DNA from: Malaya genurostris
Taxonomy: Eukaryota; Arthropoda; Insecta; Diptera; Culicidae
Length of the DNA stretch: 64,000 nucleotides
Reading direction: 5' to 3'
Assembly: GCF_030247185.1 (NCBI RefSeq)
Contig: NC_080572.1
Location: 5,473,007-5,537,006, forward strand
Of the stretch, positions 21,418-34,205 are shown piece after piece (within the stretch, counting starts at the first letter, position 1; every line of letters starts with the position of its first letter). The position numbers and the translations under genes were made by a program. The notes beneath the pieces are model-generated. The model saw nothing but the letters and a program-made list of their open reading frames with translations, searched no databases and was not told the origin of the DNA.

Positions 21418-24400
21418 CGGTTCAAAACTTATGGTTTGCCATACTGAAGCCATGTGCAAAGTTTCATCCAAATCGGAGAAGGTCGAGTCTGATGATCTGC
21501 TAAGCATTTCTGGAATTGCTCGATAGCAAGTGTGAGAAAGCCGAAACACAGAAACACAAGAAAGATGCAAAGATCAATCCTGCAAAACAACAGAAGCAGC
21601 AAGAGCGTGGATGATAATTCTTACATTATTTGCCACAATAAATTGGAAAAGAACTAGAACCGATTTGTTCACATGACTGACGGATATTCCACATACAAAA
21701 TCAATGACTCCGAATAAACATCGTTTTTTTTCCTTAAAATATTATGTTTTTTCGTTACGAAGTAATAAACGAACGGTTTACATAGATATTTGTTTAATTT
21801 TTCTGCAATTGACAAAGTGGTTCGAAATTCCTCACGATTTTTCAAAATGATAAAATTTAACAATACTTTAATCCTAAAACTTGGCATTTTGCTCTTAGTT
21901 TGTCCTTCATTTATTCAGTTTTGAAAATATACAATTTTCGGGTGAGTTATGGATTCAAATTCGAAACATTGTTCTTCTTATGCAAAATTTGTGCCAAATA
22001 ATAGTATCAATCACAAATAAGAAAGCTGATGAATGAAATTCCTTGCATTTTCGAAGTTATCCAATTTCATTTATTTAGATGTGCGATGAACTTGTCGGCT
22101 CCGTTGTTGTTTTTCCATTCCATTTTTTTCTCGTTTGAAACTAAACATTAGAGAACATCGGACCCACTACAGTTAAGCTTTCTTCTCACAATTAAAATCA
22201 ACTTAGTTTATTGTGGCTTTATGAGATCTCTATCGTAGTTAAACCGTCCGTCGTCAACTGACTGATTGTTTCGTCAGCCATTCATTGCCTGAGCAGATGA
22301 ACGGGGCGTCAAACGGTAATAACAATTTGTCTTTATAAAGTTTACGTTTTTATGGGAACGGTTTTACGGCAAACAATACCCGGTGAATGACGGGCTTCCA
22401 TTTAAAGATATAAGTAAACACAGAACTGGAAGCGATGGTGGATTTGCTCGGTTCGTTGGTGGCAAGATATGCCTTATCTGATTATCAGAAATTAAGTTAT
22501 TTTGAGCATTATGTTTACTAATTATGCACATTATTTTCGTTGTTTGAAACATTTCGCGCAAGCAAACAAGAAGTGGCCTTTCCGTAAGATCCATTGGTAG
22601 TGATGTTGGTTAAGTATGCGTAAAAGCACATGTTTAACCGTATTGCTTCAAAGGCTAAAATGATTAAAAGAACAATCAGATGATCTAGAAAATACTGGGT
22701 CTAGCGTAGATCTTATGTTACGTTACAAAGTTGAATTGTGAATATCCATGGTGTCATTGAAATTCGATTTGAACAACTGACAGAGAATAAAGTATTAATA
22801 TATTGCTTTACTGATTCAATTACACGAAACTAAACTCTGGTTGAAATAAATGCAAACAAACAAAATTTTTCTAGTTTCATGTTTCGTTTTTCCCATGTTG
22901 GCAGATCAATGCTGCTAGTTCAAAACGATCAATCCCTATCACCCCAAAACGTTTCAACTCTGACAGGCAGCTTAAGCCTCCCCTCCCCTTCGAAACAACG
23001 AGCTTGGCCTGACGGACGGACTGCAGGGGCGTCCAGTGATTTCAACGATGCACTCAATCTGACTCTTTTGTAGATTGCTGTCAGCTGGCAACCGGAAATG
23101 GAAAACTTGTAATGCTGTCATTAGAATTTGTTTTCTCATACATAATGTCTCCTCCCAGCCCGGTTCGATTGCTCGTGCGCCCACGCGGGTTCTTTCATCT
23201 TCCTACCGACGCTGATCACCGCCGCCTGGATTCAATAAACTCGTGTTTTTGTTAAATTTTATGTTTAATTTTCGACAGAAGTTCTTCTTTCTCCACTCCA
23301 CGTCGTGTGATTCGTTTTTGTCCTAGCATGTCTATATTTTTTTGTCAAAACTTGGGATCGGATCATTAGCTGTATGGTGCGGTACCACGTGTCGCGCTGT
23401 ATCAAAGTTTTCTTTCGCCCCCACCCGCACTCACCGCTAGGGCCGCGGTCGATTGCATGAATGAAGTTTTCCCTTTCACATGCTGGCACTGTGTGCCAAC
23501 AAAGTGATGATACCTACTTGGTCTGAAGTTTACGGCGTGGATAATTATTCATAATGGTAGTATTTATTTTGAAATGCGGGTGAAAAACTGCCATGGAAAT
23601 GTTTGCTCGGTGATGATCAGGTTCGATTTCTTACTTTTACTAATGGGTGATTTTATGGTTTGACGTACAGAAAAACGAACATCGGGATCATTTTCATCTC
23701 TTTTCTCTCTCTCTCTCTTCCTCTCTCTCTTTGTTGCATCTAAGAAAACTAAAATAAGACTGCATCAATTAAGATGTCGCTCTGAAAAATGTGTAGCATG
23801 TGTATAAACAGATTTAGTGGTGTGTCGGAATTCGGGGACCTGATGAATGGCAATCGGTGTCATTACTAATGCATTCAGTGTGGAATTTAATGTATCTTTG
23901 CCGATTAAAAATTCCTGCTTTCAAAAATATTGACACAAACATTTGACTGTCGTTTGTGGTTGCGATAATCACCACAATTTATTGTCTGAGTCTTGATGAA
24001 AACCAAAAAATTCTCGATTAGTTACCTGAGTGGTTATGGTGAAATCGTTGTTAAGTGAAATCTTTGTTCTCTTCTAGTTATCAAAATCATGTAAGAAGTA
24101 TAACCTTAACCTTTACTAAACACGTCAATTTGTTGGGTTAATAAAATTCCCCACGGAGTGATGCCCGTCTTGAAACTTCAACCCCATGATTCGCGGACTG
24201 GACCATTTGTGATGGAATCCACTTGAAATGGTCAGTTCTGCGGGGGCCACGATGCCAACAATTACTCACATCAAAGCTCATTCAACAGTCCCAGCCACTC
24301 ATCACAGCATGTGCGAAAGAGCTGTCAGTTTTCTTAAATAGGGGGATCGGAGTGCAGTGATTATGAATCGTACCTTTTATGTCAGCATACACAAAACAGG

Positions 24401-25963
24401 AGAGACCAGCACCAAACGATCGCCGATACTCCCAGCATGATATTAATTTGATGAGATATTAGTCTGGCTGTTGAATTCACACGATTAGCAAAGGGGTATC
24501 AATCGTGTCTAGACCACGACGGACCTCGCACGATGTTTGCCATGTGCGGCATGGGATTGTTTTTTTGTTGCAAAACCATCGTGATTCTTTCAACGGAAGT
24601 GATATTTTACGCAGTTACTTCAGAGAACACTGAATGAAATAAAGTAAATATTTTTTTTGAATACTGTTATCCATGAATAGGATATTTTTTCAGGATGATC
24701 ATCCATCACTCACTTATTAACTATCAACTCTCAGGAGTATTTACTTCACACTGCGTCATTAGAACATAATTCAACGAATTTTGCTTTTTCAAGTCAGTCT
24801 GAAGTCTCTAACCTCCCACAGTTATCACTCTAGCCTAACTTTTTGCACTATATCGAGAAAGTATACATTGTAAAAAACCTGTAGAGTTAATGTTTTATTT
24901 CTCAAATAGAACTTATCAACTTATGTTTTTTTTTAAATACATTTTAAATAATTTATTCAAAAATATGCTAATCCAATTTTTGTAAAATACTTCCGTTCCA
25001 CAGGTAAAGCGGTATCAAAATAGCATTTTAGCTATGTAATAATCGGGTGTAAAAATACAAACAACATACAACATTCCTTAATTCGACTTTCGGTGGATAC
25101 GAACGGTGGTTATTTATCAGCATTATATAAGATCTGAAAGAGAATTTCTCTAGCTTCTTATTTCAATAAACTGAAAATATTCCGAAACTACAGATTAAAG
25201 TTCAAACAAAAATTATTCTAAAATCACTGTATCTTAGGATCATTTCATAAAATTGGGACACAAATCATAAATACTTCAACAAATTCTAAAGACTTTAACT
25301 TCTTTGCTCATTTTCCCTTGTGACTCAAAGTGCAATAAACTTCTTATTTTATCAACTTAAACACCATGAAATAATCCTTTTTTAGGTCATCCTTTTATTT
25401 TCATTTTCAGAATAGATAAAAAGACAACAGTTATATTTACAGTGTCTACTTTTTTCACATAGCTCCAATTGTTAAACAAAACATTACCGAAGAGTGCTAT
25501 CAATCGAACCAACCGTTTTCTTGAATATTTGAAGGAATTTTTGCTTTGGTCGATCACAAAAATACGACAAGTGTGGAAATGGTGAACTGATGAAACATGA
25601 TGAAGTTGTTTCGATTTGGAAAACGAGATGTGCGTGTGCAAAATTATTTTATACTACTGTTCTTCCGACTCCATTTTCGATTGCAAAATACAACTGTCAC
25701 TAACACAATGTTGAAATTACCTTTTGAACTAGTTTCACCGAAAGTTTTGAACAAAATACCCAGTGGGTAAAAATAAGAAAAAAATTAAAGTACTATATAT
25801 GATCGGCTTATGGTTGCCTTATGAAATAAACGTATTCATGAAAAATAAATAAAAAAAACTTCAATTTGAGCAAAGTAATGCAATTTGAGTACACATGGTC
25901 TTTAACTGTACTTGTATGTGTTGAACTGCAATTGAATACTTCAAAGGGAAAGATCACTACATC
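21418..25963. other. unassigned sequence
   Basis: No gene is recognised. A CT-rich simple repeat lies at 23700-23731. The part around 22.9-23.5 kb is less AT-rich and has overlapping short frames on both strands without a known domain. 24.6-25.9 kb is strongly AT-rich. Confidence 0.35.
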
Positions 25964-27190
25964 AGTTCGGTTTCACATCTCATCCAAGTCAGTCGATAAA
26001 CCAAAACCGCTTACGTTCGGGACAGAAAAAACCAAGTACAGTATTTTGTAGTGAACAATAGAACGATCTCGAAATGAGTGAACAAAACGAACAAAAGCTA
26101 CCGCCGGTACGAAAAAATACAATTATTGTTGACTTCAGAGAGTGCAAAATTCGACCTTCGATGCGAGAACTTGATGGTTTGCTCAAGGAGCAAATGCATC
26201 TTGACATTAAACGTGTGCATTTACTTCAATGCAATAAGACCAATAATGTTGTTTATATCCAGTTCTATAAAGAGTTGAATGCAATTCAATTCGCTAAAGA
26301 CAATAATAATGTGCACTATGTGGAGCACGAAAATATCAAGTACAACATTCCAGTATACATGGAAGATAGTGCTATAGAAGTGCGTGTGCATGATCTTCCC
26401 TCAAGCGTCATCGTTCCATATATTCTCAAAACCATGTCCCAATACGGAGAGATTCTCTCTATCGAAAAAGAAAAGTGGACGAATTTTTTCCTCGGTATTC
26501 TAATTGGCGTACGTTTGTTACGCATGCGCTTGAGGAGGCCTATACCTTCTTATGTGACATTCGGTCAGGATACAAGAATCCCGTGCAAATCACTTGTTAC
26601 CTATGACAATCAGATGGCCACATGTCAATATTGCCAAAAAGCTGTTCACTACGGTAAGCCATGTGATAAACCGGACAAGGAGACTACTATACCGAAGGAT
26701 AACGGTGCTTCCTTCACACCAACCCCAAGCAACCCCAGTACACCTGTGATAGTCACCAACAACAGTGAAGCATCCCCTTCAACGAGACCATCCAACGTAT
26801 CCCCTATAGAACAAAGTACACCAGCTGCAATTAACAGCTTAGCATCTAACCAACCAGCAACTGCAACCAATGTACAACAAGGCGCATCTACAGCAACTAG
26901 CAACGAAATCAACAACAATACCAATAAGGCACAAATCTCCAAATATCAAGGGGAACGTGCCATTTGAGCCAATTTGTTCTGATTCTGACAACAATACCAC
27001 GGCAATGGATGACGAGACGAACCACGAACAAACTGCCCCTCAATCCTCGCAGGAGGAAAATGGGGCTCCTCTTCCCCTAGAAAAAGGGTGACAACGAGAT
27101 CCAATACAAAAAAATATCTAAAAACTCAGCTAAATCGGCCACGTAAAACTTGTACGCAAAAAGGCCTCAATAAAATATCTTTTGATGTGG
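25964..27190 (+). mobile_element. ORF1-only (gag-like) non-LTR element, copy 1
   Basis: The start AGTTCGGTTTCACATCTCAT matches the start of the copy at 47605-48890 (AGTTCGCTTCCAGATCTCAT on its strand), and both lose similarity outside that point. The 3' end is also shared: CGGCCACGTAAA, then GGCCT.AATAAAA, followed within 15 bp by unrelated flank. Between the ends there is a single gag-like ORF and no reverse transcriptase. This fits a non-autonomous element of about 1.2 kb moved by a LOA/I-type partner, similar in concept to HAL1 in mammals. The alternative is a recurrent internal deletion of a longer element. Confidence 0.7.
26074..27091 (+). pseudogene. gag-like ORF1 protein of a non-LTR element, frameshifted near the C-terminus
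   Basis: ORF1 proteins of I/LOA-type retroelements bind element RNA. The frame opens at ATG 26074 (MSEQNEQKLPP) and runs 297 codons. Residues about 15-90 and 100-165 look RRM-like. C184-x2-C187-x4-H192-x4-C197 is a single CCHC zinc knuckle. A long Ser/Thr/Pro/Asn-rich tail follows. Near 26930 the sequence leaves the family frame: the expected tail (MDDETNHEQTAPQSS, then a basic TTRSNTKK stretch) continues in other frames to about 27170, so at least one indel is present. The 63-bp segment at 26928-26990 is absent from copy 2, is bracketed by AACAATACCA repeats, and reappears at 42760. No ORF2 follows. Confidence 0.75.
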
Positions 27191-27335
27191 AACACATCTT
27201 TATTTTCTATATAGTAGTGCAAATCAGAAACTCAAGAAAAACTACACGTAGAAATGTGGTCAGGTTTTAAACACTTACAGCTCAATCTATTTCGTATCAA
27301 ATATTAATATTATTTCATCATTTGATAGGAAATAT
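27191..27335. other. spacer between two elements
   Basis: AT-rich spacer with no feature. Confidence 0.4.
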
Positions 27336-28195
27336 AAATGTGTAAAAATAATACAAAATTCAGAATCAATTCACTTTTGCTCGATATGACCACCATTTGC
27401 CTTGACTTGATGACTTGAGAGAGCGAAGGAGTTGCTTCGTTTGGCCGAAAGCGGTCAATTTCCGAACATTGAATTTTCTGACGAGAAAATTTTTCCAATT
27501 GAGCAATTCGTAAACTCTCAAAACGATAGGGTTTACTTGACCGACCGTTCATACGAGAATTTGAGTCATCGATTGGCCACCAGGAGGCAGCACCCGCAAC
27601 AGATAATGGTTTGGGCCGCTGTAACCGCAGATGGGCGCTCTCCAATCGTTTTCATCGAGCCTAGCGTCAAGGTAAATGCGACATATTATCGGGAAAGTAT
27701 TCTGGAGGTTGCTTTGAAGCCGTGGGCAGACAAACATTTCGGTAGCAGACCATGGACGTTTCAGCAGGACTCGGCACCGTCTCACAAAGCTCGAGTGAAC
27801 CAAGAATGGCTGAAAAACAACGTTCCAAACTTCATCACTTCCACACAATGGCTCTCGAATTCACCAGATGCGAATCCAATGGATTATTCTCTTTGGGCCA
27901 TTTTGGAGAGCAAAGTCCGAACTAAAAGATACACCAGTCTCGAAGCGCTGAAAAAAGTTATTGTCCGCGAGTGGGCCAAAATACCTGCAAGTCACATTCG
28001 GCCAAACGAAGCAACTCCTTCGCGCTCTCAAGTAATCAAGTCAAGGCAAAAGGTGGTCATATCGAGCAAAAGTGAATTGATTCTGAATTTTGTATTATTT
28101 TTACACATTTTGCACTTTGAATTAAGTAAAAGTAATTTTCCAAACTGAATTTATGGCCTTTTTAATTGGTTACACTTCGAGTGCCGGACCCTGTA
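27336..28195 (+). mobile_element. rearranged DD37D (maT-like) transposon with 114-bp inverted arms
   Basis: The right end carries the family terminus (inverse of ACAGGGTCCGGCACTCGAAG) ending at a TA at 28194-28195. The left terminus is missing. Instead 27336-27449 is the inverse complement, with few mismatches, of 27997-28110, which spans the end of the coding region and part of the 3' UTR. The transposase body lies between the arms. The left arm appears to be an inverted copy of the right part of the element, and the right arm contains a short inverted piece (GGCCAAACGAAGCAACTCCT) from the left. This looks like an inversion/duplication at broken ends, not ordinary TIRs. Confidence 0.8.
27432..28148 (+). 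pseudogene. DD37D transposase, C-terminal catalytic part
   Basis: The protein would cut and paste its element. The open frame is 238 codons, and the family's N-terminal DNA-binding region is missing. Catalytic blocks visible are FSDEKIF (first Asp at about residue 17), FQQDSAPSHKA (second Asp) and SPDANPMDYSLWA. The third acid is the Asp of MDY, 37 residues after the second, giving DD37D as in maT-like elements. The final 40 or so codons (after SHIRPNEATP) are foreign: they come from the inverted 30-bp insert, then a shifted 3' end. It cannot be active. The start ATG is merely the first in frame and lies inside the inverted-arm junction. Confidence 0.8.
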
Positions 28196-28489
28196 TGATT
28201 GAAATTTTGATTAGTAGCGAGCAGTGTCCTATTTTGTCTGCTAAAAATCTCCGGCATACCGGTTTTCCCTGCCATAGACGACGGTTTTGAAGGAGTAAGC
28301 GATGAATCAAAGAGAGAGCATCGCTCTGATTGGTCAATCGATGCAAAAGCGAAGCTGTTGGAAGCACGCGAATCTATAAGTAGAAGTGAAATTAAAGCTA
28401 GCGTTTCAGTCCTACTCGTAGCATGCTAGAGGTTGGTTGCTGCTAAACAGCAAGACAAAAACGTGCCATAAAACGATTTGAAGTTTTAA
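28196..28489. other. unassigned sequence
   Basis: Short interval between two transposons with no recognisable feature. Confidence 0.4.
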
Positions 28490-29115
28490 GGGCTGAGGCC
28501 AGTTGTTAGCGTAAAACCGTGTGGCTCGCTGTGCGTATTACATTTCTCTCCATGCTCTCTCGTAAATGTGTAAAAAGTTTTGATATTTTCGGTTACAAGT
28601 TTGACTACATAACATAAAACCCAATAAAGCTACCGCTTGTTTGGCAGCTTTGCTGAGCCGATTTTATTTCTCTCTCATGTTTCGTAACGTTACCAGGATA
28701 CAAGAGCAGAAAAAAATGGAGCCGCACTAGAAATGGACTTACCATTACAAAAATAACATTCACTTAATTTTTATCGCGACAACATATATGTTTTTATGCA
28801 CTAATCGAATCTAAACTAAATTATCTAGACATTGTCAGGATAGATTTTTGATCCATGCTTTTGAAGGCATCTCGCATCAATGAACAAGTTGAATGTTGCC
28901 GTTTTCAGCTATGCAATTCTTCCTTCAGAAAAAAGACTTTCCCGACCACTAAAGTCAATGAATCATTCTGAAATTTTCACAGAATAATCTAAACTAATTT
29001 TCTAAGAGATTGTCAGGTGGGTTTTTTTTTATATTCGTCACCGTTTCTGAGGAAATTAGATTTGAAGCGTGAAAATAGCCCTTTAAAACGCCCTAAAACA
29101 CAGTGGCCTCAGCCC
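28490..29115. mobile_element. MITE-like element with short TIRs
   Basis: The left end is GGGCTGAGGCCAGTTGT. The right end on the opposite strand is GGGCTGAGGCCACTGTGT, identical for 13 bases. The interior of about 600 bp is AT-rich with no protein. Target-site duplication is not clear, so the superfamily cannot be given. Confidence 0.55.
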
Positions 29116-29961
29116 TCAATTGGTATGCTCTGATCTTGTGTCATGCAAGCTCGGAATTCCATGTTATGTCGTTTCCCCATGAGAAATTGACAACTACCCC
29201 TGGATAAATTTTAAATGTAATTTCGTCGGTGATAAAACAAATGCAAACCAAGACAAATGATGTTCGGTGTTGGTTCGGATTGATTCAACTTTTTGATTGT
29301 AGATCATTTGAAATTTTGGTTGCCTTGTTCCACATCAATGGCTCGAACAACCCCATGTGGCTGATCCTTGTAGTTTTTTCTTTAGGTCACTACAAGCAAA
29401 TGTGTTGCTTTTAGTACTAGATAAACTAGAGCTAAAATGAGCACTTTTAGAAATGGATAGCATATCTTCGGACTTCTCACATTTCCATCTGGATTTAGCT
29501 TTGCTCACGTTTTCATTATAACAAACCATTTGTTATGCACGAATGTGGAGACCAATTCCATTCAAAACTGACAAGTGTTCAAATGACTATTTTCCACTAC
29601 GAATGTGAAGTTTTGCGATCATCTGTAATTTGTTCAAGCTTCCTGTTTTGAAAGGCACCAATCATCTTGATGTCAAGTATAAATTTCAATGAAAAGTTAG
29701 GAAAAAATAGAGAAGTAGAATTTTAATTTAATGATTTCGGTTAATTTTCTATTTCATGGAGCAAGTAAGCATGTGATTTTCCAGTTTCCTTCAGTAGTAT
29801 GTCCTATTGATTTCCTACAGTTTCTTGCCTGGATACCGTTTGTATAGAATTATCAGATTTGGTATCGTTTGTTTAAACCAGGTTTCAACTATTTAGACTT
29901 CCACCAGGAATAGAATTATCATTTTCCTAGTTACAATAGTTTAATGAAAGTACAGAGTTTC
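29116..29961. other. unassigned AT-rich sequence
   Basis: No gene is seen. A fragment near 29800-29845 resembles part of the 20.4-21.4 kb element (CCTATTGATTTCCTACAGTT). Confidence 0.35.
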
Positions 29962-30078
29962 CGGTTCAATGCATTTTGTAGGTCGGAGTACTAGCCATGC
30001 AATAATACTGTAAGCTAAGAATCGACTTCGAAACCTGTTGAAACAGAAAGGACAAATTCCTCAAAAAGAATTGTAATG
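29962..30078 (+). mobile_element. Feilai-like SINE, internally deleted copy
   Basis: It begins with the head word CGGTTCAATGCAT, jumps to GTACTAGCCATGCAATAATA, and continues AGAATCGACTTCGAAACCTG, TGAAACAGAAAGGACAAATT and an AATTGTAATGCTG tail. The order matches the complete copy at 12268-12520 except that the B-box region is missing. No target duplication was found. Confidence 0.7.
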
Positions 30079-30975
30079 CTGTACTATGCAGGCAAAATCA
30101 GTTATTTCATTTTTTGCATTGAACCAAATCCATTTTTTTGGAATGATTGTAGTGATTGTGAAGGATACCACAAAAATCATCTTCGACTTTGTATTTATTT
30201 GGCCAGGAGCCGTATTTTGCCCCTTCTAACCCTCATTGAGTCAGGGGCTGTATTTTTTGTAATCGTACATATTACTTCGATTTATTTTAATTATGTGCAC
30301 CTAGCATTATTTTGTTGAAGAAAAATCTTCAAATTAGCACAAAAATGGATTGATTTCATCTAAACACTTGTCAACATATGAGAACAGCGAAGATAATTCA
30401 GTTTAATGTCAAGAAACTGCAATTAGTGGAATAACTAATTGCCAATACTAAAACCACGCTCATAAAACATTTCAATCCGAAAGGTCTCAAGAGGAAAATG
30501 ATCATAATTATAAAAATCGTTTATGTTGATTTCTGATACTTTGCCAAATTAAAGTGATGGACATTTAAAAAAAAAACTTCGAACCCATGGGTCAAGATTT
30601 CCCATAAAGATCGTTTCCGAACTGCGTTACAGTATATTCAACCGAAAACGAAGGAATCAGCAACGGAATCATCACGACTTTCGAAGACTCAAACCTAATA
30701 AAATTAAGAGTAATGATCCATTGGAATCTCCACCGGCCGGCTGGCCGGCTAGCTATATTGGAGCTCATCGAATACCACCCAATGCGTGAACAAGACCGAT
30801 GGGATCTCACCTCAGGAGAAGCGTTGTTCGCCCTGCCACGACCGCAGGCCACTCGAGCTCATATATCACGCATTGATGCCTGTCGAATCTGCCCGTCGTT
30901 GTCATGTTCTAACCGTTACGGTCGGTGGACTTGGCTGGCCACTTCTGTTTTATACCGAGGAAAGCGCGTAGAAGC
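30079..30975. other. unassigned sequence
   Basis: I recognise no gene. The plus-strand frame from 30713 becomes poly-Val/poly-Asp only because it runs into the trinucleotide repeat that follows. Confidence 0.35.
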
Positions 30976-30979
30976 TGTT

Positions 30980-31034
30980 GCCGCTGTTGTTGTTGTTGTT
31001 GATGATGATGATGATGATAATGATGATGATGACG
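30980..31034. repeat. trinucleotide simple repeat (TTG)n-(GAT)n
   Basis: Consecutive GTT units followed by GAT units with one AAT interruption. Confidence 0.9.
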
Positions 31035-33609
31035 AGGTCCATTTGTAATGGCCATTCCGGATCCATTACGAAGTCCCAGACGAAACAATCGTTGGTCTAA
31101 TCATTTTCAGTTCCAGACTGACGACACGAACATGATTGGAATGGCCGGCTTATTCGGAACATGGGGCCACAAATCAAAATATGCGTGATACTGTTGATTC
31201 AGGCGGCGACCGGGCGCTATAAATAATGAATCGATTTATGGCTTTCGACATGTTCATTTCCAGGATGAGCTGACCAACGAAGAAGCTGAGAAATGGAGTG
31301 CCAATGCAAGGTCTAGGCTTTTTTCCAATGTGACAAACAATTATCTAACAGCAATCTACATTAAATTTTCTTGAAACTAACGAATTCCGAAGTTTATCTA
31401 TCCACTTATCAACCTGCAAAAAATGGGATGTTGAACCGAAGTCTATCGATGAATTATGCAAACAGCCAACGTAGCACAGATGATTGGAGAAGATAAAATG
31501 CTAGGTTTTTCAAAGACTTCCCACAGTTTGGATGTAAAACAAGCACATTTTATCTTCAGCGGGCGGACCTGGACAACCTGGAAGGAACGATCTACCACTG
31601 TCGGGGCTCAAGATTTACGATGTTAAAGTTCTTCCCAAAGTCCCATTAATTAATTTAAATAAATTCAAACTATAGCTGCGACCACATCGTACCGGAATAC
31701 TGGGGCTTTCTGAATTTTCCAATAATGTCGGAAAGGTTGCGGCATTACGCTGTCGGTCGCCATAACACTATTGCGAATGCGATACTGCTGGCTAGCTCTA
31801 TTTAGTATATCTAAAGACCAGTGTCATCCCGGAGCTACAGAGGAACGGGATGATTATAATGAATATAAAATTAATTGAATTAAAACTTAATTAAAATGTG
31901 TATTCTGATCGGTCTCGGATGTGGTTTCGTTTGGTTGAGGATGCGATGTTTGTGAGGAAAGGAGAATCGACTACCGAACACCATAATTCGATACTTTTAA
32001 CTAGTAAAAAAGTAATCAAATTTAGCCTATTTTTGAATATTTGTTGACTCTGTAAATCAATCGAAATTTCACGTTCTCCATCGCTCTAGTCTTCTAATTT
32101 CAAAACTGTATTGTGATCCTACTGTCCACTATACGAAGTTTGCTAGAAACTAGTTGATAGTAATCCGCAAAGTCTCTTGTTCCAGCAGTGCTTATCATTT
32201 AGGGAACTAATTAATTAACAAGCATATGCTCGCTTTCGTGTATCCATTTCCCTTCCTCCCAAAAATTCCAAGGAAATTGTTTATAAGCGCGAACACGCTT
32301 TCTTGCTGTGCCACCCATCATCAACTGCGTTCCCGGCGGAGGACGTAAATCCAAAAGCAAGAGTGAAAATTATTCATACTTTGTCGGATCTTGCTGAGTG
32401 GAAAGTTAAATATTTGAACAAAAATTAATTTCAATTTAGTACCCCTTTCCTTGGGATCAAATGAAACGGACTTTCCCACACTTGGATTAAGCTGCGCAAG
32501 TAAGTAAGTGGCGGGAAGCCTCGTCGAAATGAAGATTCTTTGCCAAATGTCATGATTCGCTGGGTCATAAATTAATCATAGCACTGCTCTCATCATGACG
32601 ATTGTCTGTCGAGAAGCGATTAAAATTGAGCTGTAATTCAGATTTACCGCAAGAGCCCCGGTCGATAGATAGAATCAGCGATATTTTGTCCACTCTGTAG
32701 CGAAGCAATCATTAAAATGAAATTATTGAAAATTATAAACACATTTATAATATTCACACTTGCTTCGACAGGCAAGCCCTACCGAGTAGAGTCCCTTCCG
32801 GTGGAGCTCGTTTGTAGGTACTGCGGTCCCGTTCAGAAAACTGTCTTCTGATCGTACGTTGTGGGTAAATAAAGGCTGTCTATAAACCATAGGATGCCAA
32901 GTTCCGTCGTTGATGGTGCCTGCCCTGCAAACGAAGAGTGGTGTGAAGTAATTTCATTTTAATGTCAGGTTATTAATTTATTTGAAAGAGTTAATATGCT
33001 ATTAACATTGCGCGTCGGACGGTCCTAATGATCACGGAGGGAGGCCAGAGCATCTGTGGTGTTTACTGTATGACGATGGGAACTTGTTTTGACTGACTTA
33101 CAGTGTGGAAAGCGGCTAAATACGATTATGTCGGTAGGTCGGTCAGTGGTTGGCAAGCTTTATAGCTTCTTCCGTGTGGCGTTCGGATTTGGGCTCTTCA
33201 TCTCGCTAATGAACTGATCCGCTTGAAAGCTAGTGGAAAACCGGCGGGCCCAGCGAGAGGTGGCTCAGCAAGAGCGAAGGTCATTAATCATCTTGTTGGA
33301 AGGATTACATGTGTTCAAGATGCTAGGGTAAAGGAGATAGCGGTGGAAAATTGTGCTTGTTTAGCGATGTGGTGGACTTTGGGTAAATATGCTTGTTATG
33401 TCACACTGCAAATATTGTGTCAATGTATCAACAAACAATAGTCGGAGTCGGATTAGTCATGTGAATTAAGTTGCATAAACTAGATAAAATTTAGTTAAAA
33501 GCGAATTGAAAGGATACGAGAAAGGTCATATCAAACTGTAAAATTTATTGAAATTCCAATCCTAAAAGTTATTCAAAAATTTAAAATTTATTGAATTGTA
33601 ACGCTGCAT
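31035..33609. other. unassigned, mostly non-repetitive sequence
   Basis: No recognisable exon, RNA or transposon end. It looks single-copy within the window. The 72-codon plus frame at 33223 has no domain I can defend. Confidence 0.35.
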
Positions 33610-34089
33610 CCTTACTAAAGTACGACTTATTGTATGTATGTATGTATGTATGTATGTATGTGTGAAGCCACCATCAGTTCAAGGTATTACCAGTGTATGC
33701 GGGTAGGCTTACAGTAGATCCGAATTTGATTATCAGATAGCTTTCATATAACTGCTGTTAAGAGGGCCAAAATAAGTTTTGAGGACCCGGCGTCTTCCAG
33801 CAAGAACATCCAGCCATATAATAAAGAATTTCGCTATACCAGCTTAAACCCGCCTGATGGTTTATTTGTTAGAAGGGTGCGTCTCACTCACCCATGATAT
33901 AATATAATATAGCGCAATATAATATAACATTACACAATATAATATAATAAAACATAACAAAATATAATATAAGACGTTAATCTATGAAGTAATATGCAAT
34001 GATACAATATATAACAGTTGATGTCGCAGTGTAAGTTATGCTCTTCTTTCGTCGCAGTACTGCATGAAATATAATATTTCAATTTTAAA

Positions 34090-34121
<32 letters not shown>

Positions 34122-34123
34122 TG

Positions 34124-34205
<82 letters not shown>

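Noticed and set aside
30713..31048. 111-codon frame ending in poly-Val and poly-Asp
   Set aside because: The tail is the trinucleotide repeat and the rest shows no family.
33223..33441. Frame with a SARA..VGRI stretch recalling the start of histone H2A
   Set aside because: Spacing is off by one residue and nothing downstream follows the histone fold. I regard it as coincidence.
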